NCBI GenBank assembly: GCA_044870185.1
Contig: JBIOYL010000214.1
Span: 1 to 14,581, forward strand
DNA: 14,581 nt
Reading direction: 5' to 3'
DNA from: JBIOYL01 sp044870185
GTDB taxonomy: Bacteria > Actinomycetota > CALGFH01
This document shows positions 1-5,446 of the stretch, piece after piece; within the stretch, counting starts at the first letter, position 1; every line of letters begins with the position of its first letter. The position numbers were made by a program, and so were the translations under genes. The notes under the pieces are model-generated. The model made no database searches, was not told where the DNA came from, and saw only the letters and a list, made by a program, of their open reading frames with translations.

Positions 1-1
1 G

Positions 2-127
2 TCGATCCAGTCGTGGATCCAGACCTGGAACGAGGATCCTCGGCCGTTTGTGTGGCACAAGACCGCCGATCAGATCCTCGACAGCATCGCCAGATATCTA
101 CAGCCAATCTCTAACTCGGGACACTAG
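2..127 (+). CDS. IS630-family transposase, C-terminal fragment (5' end outside window)
   Basis: The first 126 bases are open in one frame without a start and encode 41 residues ending at TAG. The peptide contains WIQTWNEDPRPFVWHKTADQ followed by ILDSIARYLQP and a terminal SGH. This matches the conserved end of IS630/Tc1-type DDE transposases (W-x-x-x-WN-x-x-P-x-PF-x-W-x-K-T-A-x-x-I). The enzyme would cut and paste its element at TA targets. The catalytic residues lie upstream of the window. The stop codon sits in GGACACTAG, which may coincide with the element's terminal repeat; that is inference because the other end is not visible. The insertion lies just upstream of an ECF41-type promoter, so it marks the left border of the eroded sigma-factor region. 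Confidence 0.85.
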   Translation, partial: SIQSWIQTWNEDPRPFVWHKTADQILDSIARYLQPISNSGH

Positions 128-141
128 ATGACCGAGGCGCA

Positions 142-168
142 TGTCACAGCGGCGATGGTGATCTCGTC
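142..168 (+). promoter_or_regulatory. ECF41-type sigma promoter TGTCACA-N16-CGTC
   Basis: TGTCACA at 142-148 and CGTC at 165-168 are separated by exactly 16 bases. This is the bipartite target known for ECF41 sigma factors. Transcription would start near 173-176 and run into the ECF sigma remnant and the SnoaL-like gene at 430. A second perfect copy lies on the other strand at 2718-2744, ahead of the other ECF41 locus, which makes a chance match unlikely. Confidence 0.75.
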
Positions 169-182
169 ATGTCCTGTGAGGT

Positions 183-417
183 GGGCTCGACGAGGCAGCG
201 ACGCGGGTGCGGTGGGCGGATGGGCATGCCGAACGCAGCCGGCTGGTCGGGCTGGCCTACCGGATGCCGGGCAGCGGCTTCGAGGCCGAGGAGGTGGTGC
301 AGGAGGCCTTCCCGCGCCGGTCAGGTCGCCAGCCGCGCGCCGGCACGTGCTGGCGCGCCGGCCCCGCACCCGACCGGCGTGCGACGAGAAGCCCAATGCC
401 CGAGCAGCTGCTGGCAC
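183..417 (+). pseudogene. ECF sigma factor remnant with central deletion
   Basis: From about 183 one frame reads LDEAATRVRWADGHAERSRL followed by VGLAYRMPGSGFEAEEVVQEA. This is region 2 of an ECF sigma factor (compare the usual LVGLAYRMLGS..EAEDVVQEAFLR). After the equivalent of QEAFPRR the homology breaks. Another frame then shows QVASRAPARAGAPAPHP (about 325-400), which resembles the end of region 4 (RQLASRARRRVR...). The roughly 100 codons that should lie between, including the region 2/4 linker and the helix-turn-helix, are missing, so this is a gutted gene. It lies downstream of an ECF41 promoter and upstream of a SnoaL-like gene. This suggests it was once an autoregulated ECF41-type sigma gene. 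The family assignment of the fragment is firm for region 2 and weaker for the tail. Confidence 0.65.
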
Positions 418-429
418 AAGGAGCTGATC

Positions 430-873
430 ATGAGCACCAAAGCGACCAGGCGGGACGACAACGAGCTCATGCTCGCGGTCTTTGCCGCTGTCGAGCGCCG
501 GGACACCCAGCGGTTCACCGAGCTGGTCCATCCCGACTTCGAGGTCCACTGGCCGCCGTCGCTGCCCTACGGCGGAAGCTACCGTGATCTCGACGGCGAC
601 GCCCAGCAGGGCCGGCCCACCTGGGCCGCAACCTGGAACCCGCTGCAACCGACCGCGGCCGAGCGGCGCATGGATCCGCGCATCGTCGCCGCCAACAAGG
701 ACAGCGGTGAGGTGGTGGTGCTGTGGCGGCAGCGAGGACGCAGCCCCGCCGGCGAGCGCTTCGACGGCCAGGTGCTCGGCCTCTACCAGGTCCGCGATGG
801 GAGGCTCGCCCGCGCGCAGATGTTCTACTTCGATACCGTCGCGCTGGCCGGCTTCCTCGCGAACGCCACGTGA
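430..873 (+). CDS. SnoaL-like (NTF2-fold) protein
   Basis: A 147-residue protein. The ATG at 430 is preceded by AAGGAG at 418-423 with 6-nt spacing, which decides this start over the longer frame that begins upstream. The N-terminal helix (NELMLAVFAAVERRDTQRF) followed by TELVHPDFEVHWPPS is typical of the SnoaL/ketosteroid-isomerase-like fold, as is the C-terminal strand pair GLYQVRDGRLARAQMFYFD. Members are small soluble proteins that bind or isomerise hydrophobic ligands; the substrate cannot be predicted here. The gene lies downstream of a perfect ECF41-type promoter and the wreck of a sigma gene. SnoaL-like proteins are also the usual C-terminal module of ECF41 sigma factors, so a regulatory or accessory role within that regulon is possible (inference). 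The gene is intact and convergent with the damaged ECF41 gene at 989-1953. Confidence 0.8.
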   Translation: MSTKATRRDDNELMLAVFAAVERRDTQRFTELVHPDFEVHWPPSLPYGGSYRDLDGDAQQGRPTWAATWNPLQPTAAERRMDPRIVAANKDSGEVVVLWRQRGRSPAGERFDGQVLGLYQVRDGRLARAQMFYFDTVALAGFLANAT

Positions 874-988
874 GGTGTCGAGCCGCCCGCAACGCATGAC
901 GGCCTTGCCATCGATGTCGCCGCAGGCGCGCCCGATCGGCCTGCGGCGGGTGAGCAGCGGTCCGCTGTCCCACATCCATGTCGCTCGC

Positions 989-1953
989 TCACCCTTTCGG
1001 TCTCCTCCAGGCCAACCCGTCGTGGGCGGCGTCGCCGGATGGCTCCCGTGGAGGCGCCGCCCCGCTACCAGGATCCCCGGCGCTCCTGCCGAGCTGCCTG
1101 GTGATCCACCCGAGCTTGTCGGGATTGGCGATGATGTGAACCCCTCGCACACCCTCCGCCACGACGTCCAAGGCGAGCACCGAATCGAGGCGCTACTGGT
1201 CGAAGAAGACAAAGCCAGGCTGCCCGTTGACCGTGGCCGGCAAGATCGCGCTGATGTAGCTGGCCAGCTTCGAGATCCCCACCAGGTAGGCGGCCACGCG
1301 CTTCTTGCCGGCGATGGGTCGAGCAGCCGCCCGCGCCCTGCCCCCTCCGTCGGCCAGCGCGACCACGTCGTCGGTCAGCAAGCGCATGAGACCGGCCAGG
1401 TCTCCGGAGGCGCATGCGGCCAGGAAGCGATTGGCCAGCTCTCCGCCCCTGGCGCGATCAGCCCGGAACCTCGACCCTCCTCCCCGAGATGCCGGCGCGC
1501 CCGGGAGGCAAGCTGCCGGCACGCCGCCTGGCTTCTGCCCACCATCTGCGAGATCTCCTCGTACTCGAAGCCGAACACCTCGCGCAGCAGGAAGACCGCC
1601 CGCTCCAGGGGAGACAGCGACTCCAGCAGCACCAGGAAGGCGATCGAGAGCGACTCGGCGAGCTCGACCGACTCCTCCGGGCCCGGCTCCACGTCGCTTA
1701 GGACCGGCTCCGGCAGCCACAGGCCCACGTACGCCGCACGGGCCGCCGCGGCCGAGCGGAGCCGGTCGATGCACAGCCGCGTGACCATCGCGCACAGGTA
1801 GGAGCGCGGGAAGACGACGCGCTCGCGCGACGCCGTGCGCCACCGCAGGTAGGCCTCCTGCACGACGTCGTCGGCCTCGGTCGCGCTGCCGAGCATCCGG
1901 TAGCCGATCGAGAACAGCAGCGGGCGGACCAAAAGGAACGGATCGGTGACCAT
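989..1953 (-). pseudogene. ECF41-family (SigJ-like) sigma factor, broken by a frameshift and an amber codon
   Basis: The ATG at 1953 opens MVTDPFLLVRPLLFSIGYRM, then region 2 (LGSATEADDVVQEAYLRW, residues 21-38). The linker motif WLPEP is at residues 79-83, and region 4 runs from about residue 105 to 155 (LSPLERAVFLLREVFGFEYE). After HLGEEG the frame slips near 1474-1476 by what looks like one lost base. The SnoaL-like extension continues in the next frame: ELANRFLAACASGDLAGLMR, ADGGGRARAAARPIAGKKR, GQPGFVFFDQ. An in-frame TAG follows at 1193-1195. Beyond it the same frame reads RLDSVLALDVVAEGVRG and ends with the family motif NPDKL before a stop at 989. WLPEP, DGGGR and NPDKL together are diagnostic of ECF41. 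The ATG lies inside the end of the upstream SDR gene, consistent with translational coupling. Without the frameshift the amber would yield a protein keeping DGGGR but lacking NPDKL. Confidence 0.85.
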
Positions 1954-2690
1954 CCGAGCTCACGCTTGGCCTTGGCGTTGGAGAGCGGTATCCGGCTTTC
2001 CAGGTCGGCCATCAGCAGCGGGGCCACCAGCCTGCCGAGCCAGGCCGGGATCCACGAGCCCACGCCCGCGCCGTCTCCTGGGTCCGGAAGCATCCGGCGG
2101 CGCAGCAGGCGCGCCATGAGGTCGGTTCCGGCTCCCACGCCGTAGCAGAAGCCGAACCGAAGGATCACCCCGTCCACCTCGCCCCTGGTCGTGGCCGACA
2201 GCACCTGGGCCTCCAGGTCGCGAACCGACCCGATGGCCTCGGTGAGCCAGGGCGTCGCGTCGTCGGAGGAACCGGCCCCGTCCTCGGTCAGGCGCTGCTG
2301 CCCATGGTCGCCGAACCCGTAGACGAAGATCATGGATTCGGCGACGAACCGGCGTGCTCCGGCCAGCCTGGCCGCGGCCAGAAGGTTGGCCGTGCCCTCA
2401 CGCCGGATGCGATTGGTGCGGTCCAGGTCGCCGGCGCGCAGCGGGCCCCGCTTGGGAACGGCGCTGAGGGCATGGACCAGCGCGTCGGGCCGGGCAGCCA
2501 GGACCGCGGCGGAGATGGCCGCAGCGTCCAGGGCGTCGGCCACGACGGGCTCGGCGCCCAGGGCGCTGAGCAGCGGGGTCTTGGACGCATGCCGCGTCAG
2601 CCCGGCCACCTCCACGCCGTGCTCCACCAGGCGACGGACCAGCGGTTGACCCAAGGCACCGGTCGCCCCTGCAACCAAGACCCTGCTCAT
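1698..2690 (-). CDS. SDR-type NAD(P)-binding epimerase/oxidoreductase, internally deleted
   Basis: The start is ATG at 2690, with GAAGGGG just upstream and only about 20 nt below a predicted ECF41 promoter; the in-frame ATG at 2726 lies before the transcription start. The protein opens MSRVLVAGATGALGQPLV with the Rossmann motif GATGALG at residues 8-14. It continues with VVADALD, VHALSAVP and RFVAESMIFVYGFGD. The active-site tyrosine region lacks an obvious YxxxK. After DGAGVGSWI the sequence jumps directly to PAWLGRLVAPLL (near 2050), where relatives carry about 60 more residues (HVDDAA... through ...VPAWLARL). An in-frame internal deletion is therefore likely. SNAKAKRELGWSP near 1965 is the usual C-terminal signature. 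The remaining roughly 85 residues to the stop overlap the sigma gene in another frame and resemble nothing. An epimerase/oxidoreductase beside an ECF41 gene fits the known COE (carboxymuconolactone decarboxylase/oxidoreductase/epimerase) association. The product is probably inactive. Confidence 0.75.
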   Translation of the reverse strand: MSRVLVAGATGALGQPLVRRLVEHGVEVAGLTRHASKTPLLSALGAEPVVADALDAAAISAAVLAARPDALVHALSAVPKRGPLRAGDLDRTNRIRREGTANLLAAARLAGARRFVAESMIFVYGFGDHGQQRLTEDGAGSSDDATPWLTEAIGSVRDLEAQVLSATTRGEVDGVILRFGFCYGVGAGTDLMARLLRRRMLPDPGDGAGVGSWIPAWLGRLVAPLLMADLESRIPLSNAKAKRELGWSPIRSFWSARCCSRSATGCSAARPRPTTSCRRPTCGGARRRASASSSRAPTCARWSRGCASTGSARPRRPVRRTWACGCRSRS

Positions 2691-2717
2691 GTTCCCCTTC
2701 TTCGTCCTCAACCATGG

Positions 2718-2744
2718 GACGGCCATGACCTCGATCTTGTGACA
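2718..2744 (-). promoter_or_regulatory. ECF41-type sigma promoter TGTCACA-N16-CGTC
   Basis: On the minus strand TGTCACA (2744-2738) and CGTC (2721-2718) are separated by exactly 16 bases, matching the established ECF41 target. The promoter faces the SDR gene and, through it, the ECF41 sigma gene, so the sigma factor would drive its own operon. Transcription should start near 2710, about 20 nt before the SDR ATG at 2690. Confidence 0.8.
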
Positions 2745-2840
2745 CCGGCCGCAGGCGCCACAACCGGGTGACCCTGATACCCCAGCACCCTTCTGCGTCC
2801 GCTCGGGCTTACCACCATGTCCGGCGCGCAGCGGCGGCGA

Positions 2841-2950
2841 TCGTGGTCGCCGCCACCTGCTGGGACGCGGTCGCTGGCGCTCATCGTCGACGGCCCCGAC
2901 GTGCCAGCGGCCGCTTCACGCACCGGCTTGCGCGGGGCATCGACCCTCAC
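2841..2950 (+). pseudogene. PEBP-family (YbhB/YbcL-type) gene remnant
   Basis: One frame reads SPPPAGTRSLALIVDGPDVP (about 2847-2906). The next frame over reads SGRFTHRLARGIDP (about 2906-2947). Joined by a one-base loss, they give the core signature of phosphatidylethanolamine-binding-protein family members (P-AGT-SLALIVDDPDAP-x-GTFTHWV-x-x-x-IDP). No start with flanking homology and no C-terminal half are visible. The remnant runs straight into an OsmC-like remnant, so a deletion probably removed the end of this gene and the start of the next. The fragment is too short to be functional. Confidence 0.55.
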
Positions 2951-3366
2951 CGCCGGCAAGGTCGTTGTGGTCGCGGACAGGCGGTGGGCGGCTCCGCGAC
3001 GCGCCGAGTCCCGGCGAGTTGCTGTGCGCCACCCTCGCCACCTGCTTTGACGGCACGCTTCGGATGCTCGCCGCGCTCGTGGGCGTCTGGCTGGAGGAGG
3101 TCACCGTTCAGGTGAGCGGCACGGTCGATGTCCGCGGTGCCCTGGACATCGACTCCAACGTGCCGGTCGGCTTCCAGGAAATGCGAGTCGACTCCAACCA
3201 CTGCCGCGCTCTTGAGCGCGTCCGAGGAGAAGTGATCACCACCGACGACGCCGGCTACGTTGGCGGCACCGCCGACGCGACCGAACCGCCGGCGCGTCGA
3301 CGGCGTACCTGTCCAGGCCGAGCAGGAGCCAGCAGGCGCTACCAGACGGTCACGGGTCGAGGGTGA
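2951..3366 (+). pseudogene. OsmC-family protein remnant
   Basis: The clearest part is PSPGELLCATLATCFDGTLR followed by MLAALVGVWLEEVTVQVSGT and VDVRGALDIDSNVPVGFQEM (about 3004-3186). This is the OsmC/Ohr-like fold signature, with the reactive cysteine in LATCFDGT. OsmC proteins are cytoplasmic thiol peroxidases that reduce organic hydroperoxides. Upstream, KVVVVADRR lies in a different frame, and two one-base losses would be needed to join it to the core. Downstream of MRVD the homology stops, the second conserved cysteine is absent, and the frame runs into the 3' end of the convergent toxin gene. The core alone is open from 2965 to 3366. I judge it a decayed copy. Confidence 0.65.
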
Positions 3367-3731
3367 CGGTGGCTGCGCAGCCGGCGGTCCTTGGTGACCA
3401 GCAAGCAGCCGTGCTCCACAGCGGTCGCGTAGATCAGGCGATCGGCGGGATCGCCGGGAAACGATGATGGCAGCGACACCGCGGTCGCGGCGACTGCGGG
3501 CGTCACCCCCAGGGTCTGCACGCCATCGGCGAGTCGATCTAGCCAGGACCGCAGGGGGATGGTCAGAATGATCCGCTCGTGTGCGGCCAGCCATGCCAGC
3601 TCGAACCAGGAGATTGCGGCGACCGCGAGCTGGTCGGCGCCGGCCAAGGTCTTGGTGGCGGTGGCGCTGAGCCGCTCGGGTTCGGCCGACCACCACTGCA
3701 CGACGTGGGTGTCGAGCAGGACGGTGGTCAT
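3339..3731 (-). CDS. vapC: PIN-domain toxin, VapC type
   Basis: A 130-residue protein that starts MTTVLLDTHVVQWW and spans a whole PIN domain. The acidic metal-binding residues are all present: D7 (LLDTH), E44 (SWFELAWLA), D97 (GDPADRLIYATA, with D94 nearby) and D115 (LLVTKDRRL). The family cleaves RNA with Mg2+, often tRNA or rRNA, and stops growth when its antitoxin is degraded. The ATG overlaps the antitoxin stop as ATGA (3728-3731), so the two are translationally coupled. Length and motifs are those of an intact toxin, in contrast to the eroded genes to its right and left. The exact RNA target cannot be read from the sequence. Confidence 0.9.
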   Translation of the reverse strand: MTTVLLDTHVVQWWSAEPERLSATATKTLAGADQLAVAAISWFELAWLAAHERIILTIPLRSWLDRLADGVQTLGVTPAVAATAVSLPSSFPGDPADRLIYATAVEHGCLLVTKDRRLRSHRHPRPVTVW

Positions 3732-3955
3732 GGCAGGTCCCAGGTTGCCCCGGTGCTGAACAGCTCCTCGTCGTCGGCGGTGCTCATCGCCACCCCGGTC
3801 AGCTTGCCTTTCAGGGTGTGGGGGCCTTTGGCGGGCACCAGGCGAGCCACGGTGCGGCCGTGCTTGGTGATCTCGATTTCCTCCCCGGCCGCGACAGCGT
3901 CGAGCAGGGAGAGGATCTTGGCCTTCACCTCTGTGGCGGTCATTTGAGTGGACAT
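3728..3955 (-). CDS. vapB: Phd/YefM-type antitoxin, VapB role
   Basis: A 75-residue protein starting MSTQMTATEVKAKILSLLDA. The pattern T-A-T-E-V-K-A-K-x-x-x-L-L-D-x-V-x-x-G-E-E-I-x-I-T-K-H-G-R-T-V-A-R-L-V-P is the Phd/YefM DNA-binding fold that represses its own promoter. The C-terminal tail (ADDEELFSTGATWDLP) should wrap the toxin. Longer in-frame starts exist, but a TATGAT box ends 6 nt before the ATG at 3955, pointing to a leaderless transcript that begins at this ATG. A second ATG at 3943 is possible but less likely. The stop overlaps the toxin start. The likely product is the neutralising partner and autoregulator of the adjacent PIN toxin. Confidence 0.88.
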   Translation of the reverse strand: MSTQMTATEVKAKILSLLDAVAAGEEIEITKHGRTVARLVPAKGPHTLKGKLTGVAMSTADDEELFSTGATWDLP

Positions 3956-3961
3956 GCGGTC

Positions 3962-3967
3962 ATCATA
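3962..3967 (-). promoter_or_regulatory. TATGAT -10 box of a leaderless vapB transcript
   Basis: TATGAT on the minus strand is followed by six bases and then the antitoxin ATG, so the transcription start falls on the A of ATG. This is the leaderless arrangement common in actinobacteria. No convincing -35 box is visible. The same TATGAT-N6-RTG layout occurs at 7959-7973. Confidence 0.5.
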
Positions 3968-3987
3968 CCAGTCAACCATCACCACCG

Positions 3988-4086
3988 GCGGACCTTGGCG
4001 TGGCGGCCCGGCAGACAGATCACCGGCCCGTCGACCAGTGGCGTGGTTGCTGCCGGGATGTCCGGATTGTGACAAGCTGAGTGCAC
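3988..4086 (+). repeat. 99-bp dispersed direct repeat, copy A
   Basis: This segment aligns without gaps over 99 bases to 9798-9896, in the same orientation, with about 24 mismatches by hand count (about 76% identity). The best-conserved stretches are GCGGACCTTG at the start and CGGATTGTG and AAGCTGAGTGCAC at the end. It contains no gene. The two copies bracket the ABC transporter/two-component module. The final GCTGAGTG pairs with CACTCAGC at 4090-4097 to form an 8-bp stem with a 6-nt loop. Confidence 0.7.
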
Positions 4087-4142
4087 TATCACTCAGCCAT
4101 CACCATCACTCACCTGTCACCCAGCTATCACTCAGCTATCAG
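4087..4142 (+). repeat. Phased 11-bp iteron array
   Basis: Units related to TATCACTCAGC occur at 4087-4097 (TATCACTCAGC), 4104-4114 (CATCACTCACC), 4115-4125 (TGTCACCCAGC) and 4126-4136 (TATCACTCAGC). There are partial units at 4098-4103 (CATCAC) and 4137-4142 (TATCAG). Contiguous units step by 11 bp, about one helical turn. The array lies in the long leader upstream of the ABC ATPase, so a regulator-binding array is a reasonable guess (inference). Confidence 0.65.
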
Positions 4143-4253
4143 TGTCTGCCGAGGTTTCTTCCGTCCAGGCCACCGCGGTCTGCGCCAGGCGCTCGGTCCG
4201 GCGAAGACGAGCGTGGTGCCTGCAACCTCCCCGGAGGCTGCCCGATCCGACCT

Positions 4254-4289
4254 GATCCCGGAGGCACCTCCGGGATCGCCTCCGGGATC
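4254..4289 (+). repeat. Inverted and tandem GATCCCGGAGG / CCTCCGGGATC cluster
   Basis: GATCCCGGAGG (4254-4264) is followed after two bases by its exact inverse, CCTCCGGGATC (4267-4277). A direct copy of the latter lies at 4279-4289. A smaller CCTCC-CC-GGAGG palindrome sits at 4226-4237. The cluster lies about 100 nt before the ABC ATPase start and has no U-tract, so it is not a classical terminator. It could be an operator, or an RNA hairpin whose CCTCC arms compete for the AGGAGG ribosome-binding site at 4374-4379. The rest of the 3956-4385 intergenic stretch shows no gene. Confidence 0.6.
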
Positions 4290-4385
4290 TTTCCGTGCCA
4301 CGGCCGGATGTGGCGTGGCCTGGCGTCGCCGACAATCACGCCGACAGCGAGCAGCCCACCATCTGGACGCAGCAGGAGGACCGCC

Positions 4386-5159
4386 ATGCAAGCCGCCGTC
4401 GACGTGCCCACCGACACCGCCGCCGCCCGGGCCGTCAGGATCACCAAGATCTACGGGCAGGGTGGTGGCGCCGTGGCCGCACTCCACGACGTCTCGGTCG
4501 CCTTCGAGGCCGGGACGTTCACCGCGGTCATGGGCCCGTCGGGCTCTGGCAAGTCGACCCTGCTGCATCTGCTCGGTGGGCTTGACACGCCCACCCGCGG
4601 CCAGATCCACCTGCAAGGCCGCGACATCGGCCGAGCCGGTCAACGGGCGCTGACCGTGCTACGCCGCGACCGCATCGGGGTGGTGTTCCAGGCCTACAAC
4701 CTGCTGCCGACCCTCACCGTCGCCGAGAACATCCGGCTGCCCGTGGCGCTGGCGGGACGAGGGCCGGACCCGGCCTGGCTGGAGCGGTTGGTGTCCTCCC
4801 TGAGCCTGGCCGGGCTACTGCGACGCCGGCCCGCCGAGCTGTCCGGCGGGCAGCAGCAGCGGGTGGCGGTTGCCAGGGCGCTGGTCACCAGGCCGGAGCT
4901 GCTGCTGGCCGACGAGCCCACCGGTGCGCTGGACTCGGCCACCGGCGCGGACCTGCTCGCCCTGCTGCAGGCCACCTGCCGTGACAGCGGGCAGACGATC
5001 GTCATGGTGACCCACGACGCAACGGTGGCGTCCTACGCGCAGCGGATTGTGTTCCTGGCCGACGGCCGGGTGACCGGCGCGCTGGCCGACCCGACCCCAG
5101 ACGCCGTGCTCGACCGCATCAGGCGGCTGGAACGCTCAAGCGACCACCAAGGGGGCTAG
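4386..5159 (+). CDS. ABC transporter ATP-binding protein, MacB/LolD type
   Basis: A 257-residue ATPase that powers the FtsX-like permease encoded two genes downstream. The ATG at 4386 follows AGGAGGA (4374-4380) by 5 nt, which fixes the start inside a longer open frame. All nucleotide-binding motifs are intact: Walker A GPSGSGKST (residues 50-58), Q-loop Q102 in GVVFQAYNLLP, signature LSGGQQQR (152-159), Walker B LLLADE with catalytic E177, D-loop GALD (180-183) and switch H210 in VMVTHD. The sequence is typical of the type VII (MacB/LolCDE/BceA) class, which performs transenvelope conformational work or drug/peptide export rather than uptake. The stop is 2 nt before the next ATG. Substrate unknown; the neighbouring two-component system suggests an inducible detoxification or envelope function. 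Confidence 0.93.
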   Translation: MQAAVDVPTDTAAARAVRITKIYGQGGGAVAALHDVSVAFEAGTFTAVMGPSGSGKSTLLHLLGGLDTPTRGQIHLQGRDIGRAGQRALTVLRRDRIGVVFQAYNLLPTLTVAENIRLPVALAGRGPDPAWLERLVSSLSLAGLLRRRPAELSGGQQQRVAVARALVTRPELLLADEPTGALDSATGADLLALLQATCRDSGQTIVMVTHDATVASYAQRIVFLADGRVTGALADPTPDAVLDRIRRLERSSDHQGG

Positions 5160-5161
5160 AT

Positions 5162-5446
5162 ATGGAACACCCGCCAATGCAACGCCCGCTCGCCTCCCGC
5201 GACCCCCGCGGGCCCAAGCGCCGGCTCGGCAAGGCCGCGCTCGTCCTGGCCGTCCTGGCCGCCTGCACGGCGAGCCTGTTCGGGCTCGGCGTGGTGTTTT
5301 CGACAACCGAGCCGCCCACTGACGGGCCGCTGCTGCTGGTCCTGATGCTCGCCATAGTCGCGGTGCCGGTCTGCGTCGCGGCGATCCTGGTGCACCGCAT
5401 CCTGGGTCGCAGGCACGCCCGCGACGACGACGCGTTCCTGCCGTGA
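5162..5446 (+). CDS. Small two-helix membrane protein within the ABC operon
   Basis: A 94-residue protein with AAGGGGG (5149-5155) before its ATG. A basic N-terminus (RDPRGPKRRLGK) precedes a first hydrophobic helix at about residues 24-46 (AALVLAVLAACTASLFGLGV). A short polar loop (STTEPPTDG) and a second helix at about 55-79 (LLLVLMLAIVAVPVCVAAIL) follow. The tail HRILGRRHARDDDAFLP is charged. Positive charges flank both helices on the cytoplasmic side, so both termini are probably inside. It starts 2 nt after the ATPase stop and overlaps the permease start by 4 nt (GTGA, 5443-5446), so it is co-translated with the transporter. I do not recognise a named family. An accessory or regulatory subunit of the transporter is the natural guess. 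Confidence 0.8.
   Translation: MEHPPMQRPLASRDPRGPKRRLGKAALVLAVLAACTASLFGLGVVFSTTEPPTDGPLLLVLMLAIVAVPVCVAAILVHRILGRRHARDDDAFLP

Noticed and set aside
124..1801. Long open frames on both strands (minus 124-1212, plus 482-1801) over the SnoaL and sigma genes
   Set aside because: They lie opposite or out of frame with recognisable SnoaL and ECF41 coding sequence and show no family signature.
4048..4074. A third ECF41 promoter: TGTCACA on the minus strand inside repeat copy A
   Set aside because: The -35-like element is present, but no CGTC occurs 16 bases downstream, and copy B does not preserve the heptamer.
4087..4142. CRISPR array or replication origin iterons
   Set aside because: Units are only 11 bp with no unique spacers, and no Rep gene, AT-rich region or cas gene is nearby; a regulatory array fits better.
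4254..4289. Rho-independent terminator
   Set aside because: The stem is strong but there is no following T-run, and it lies in a leader rather than after a gene.
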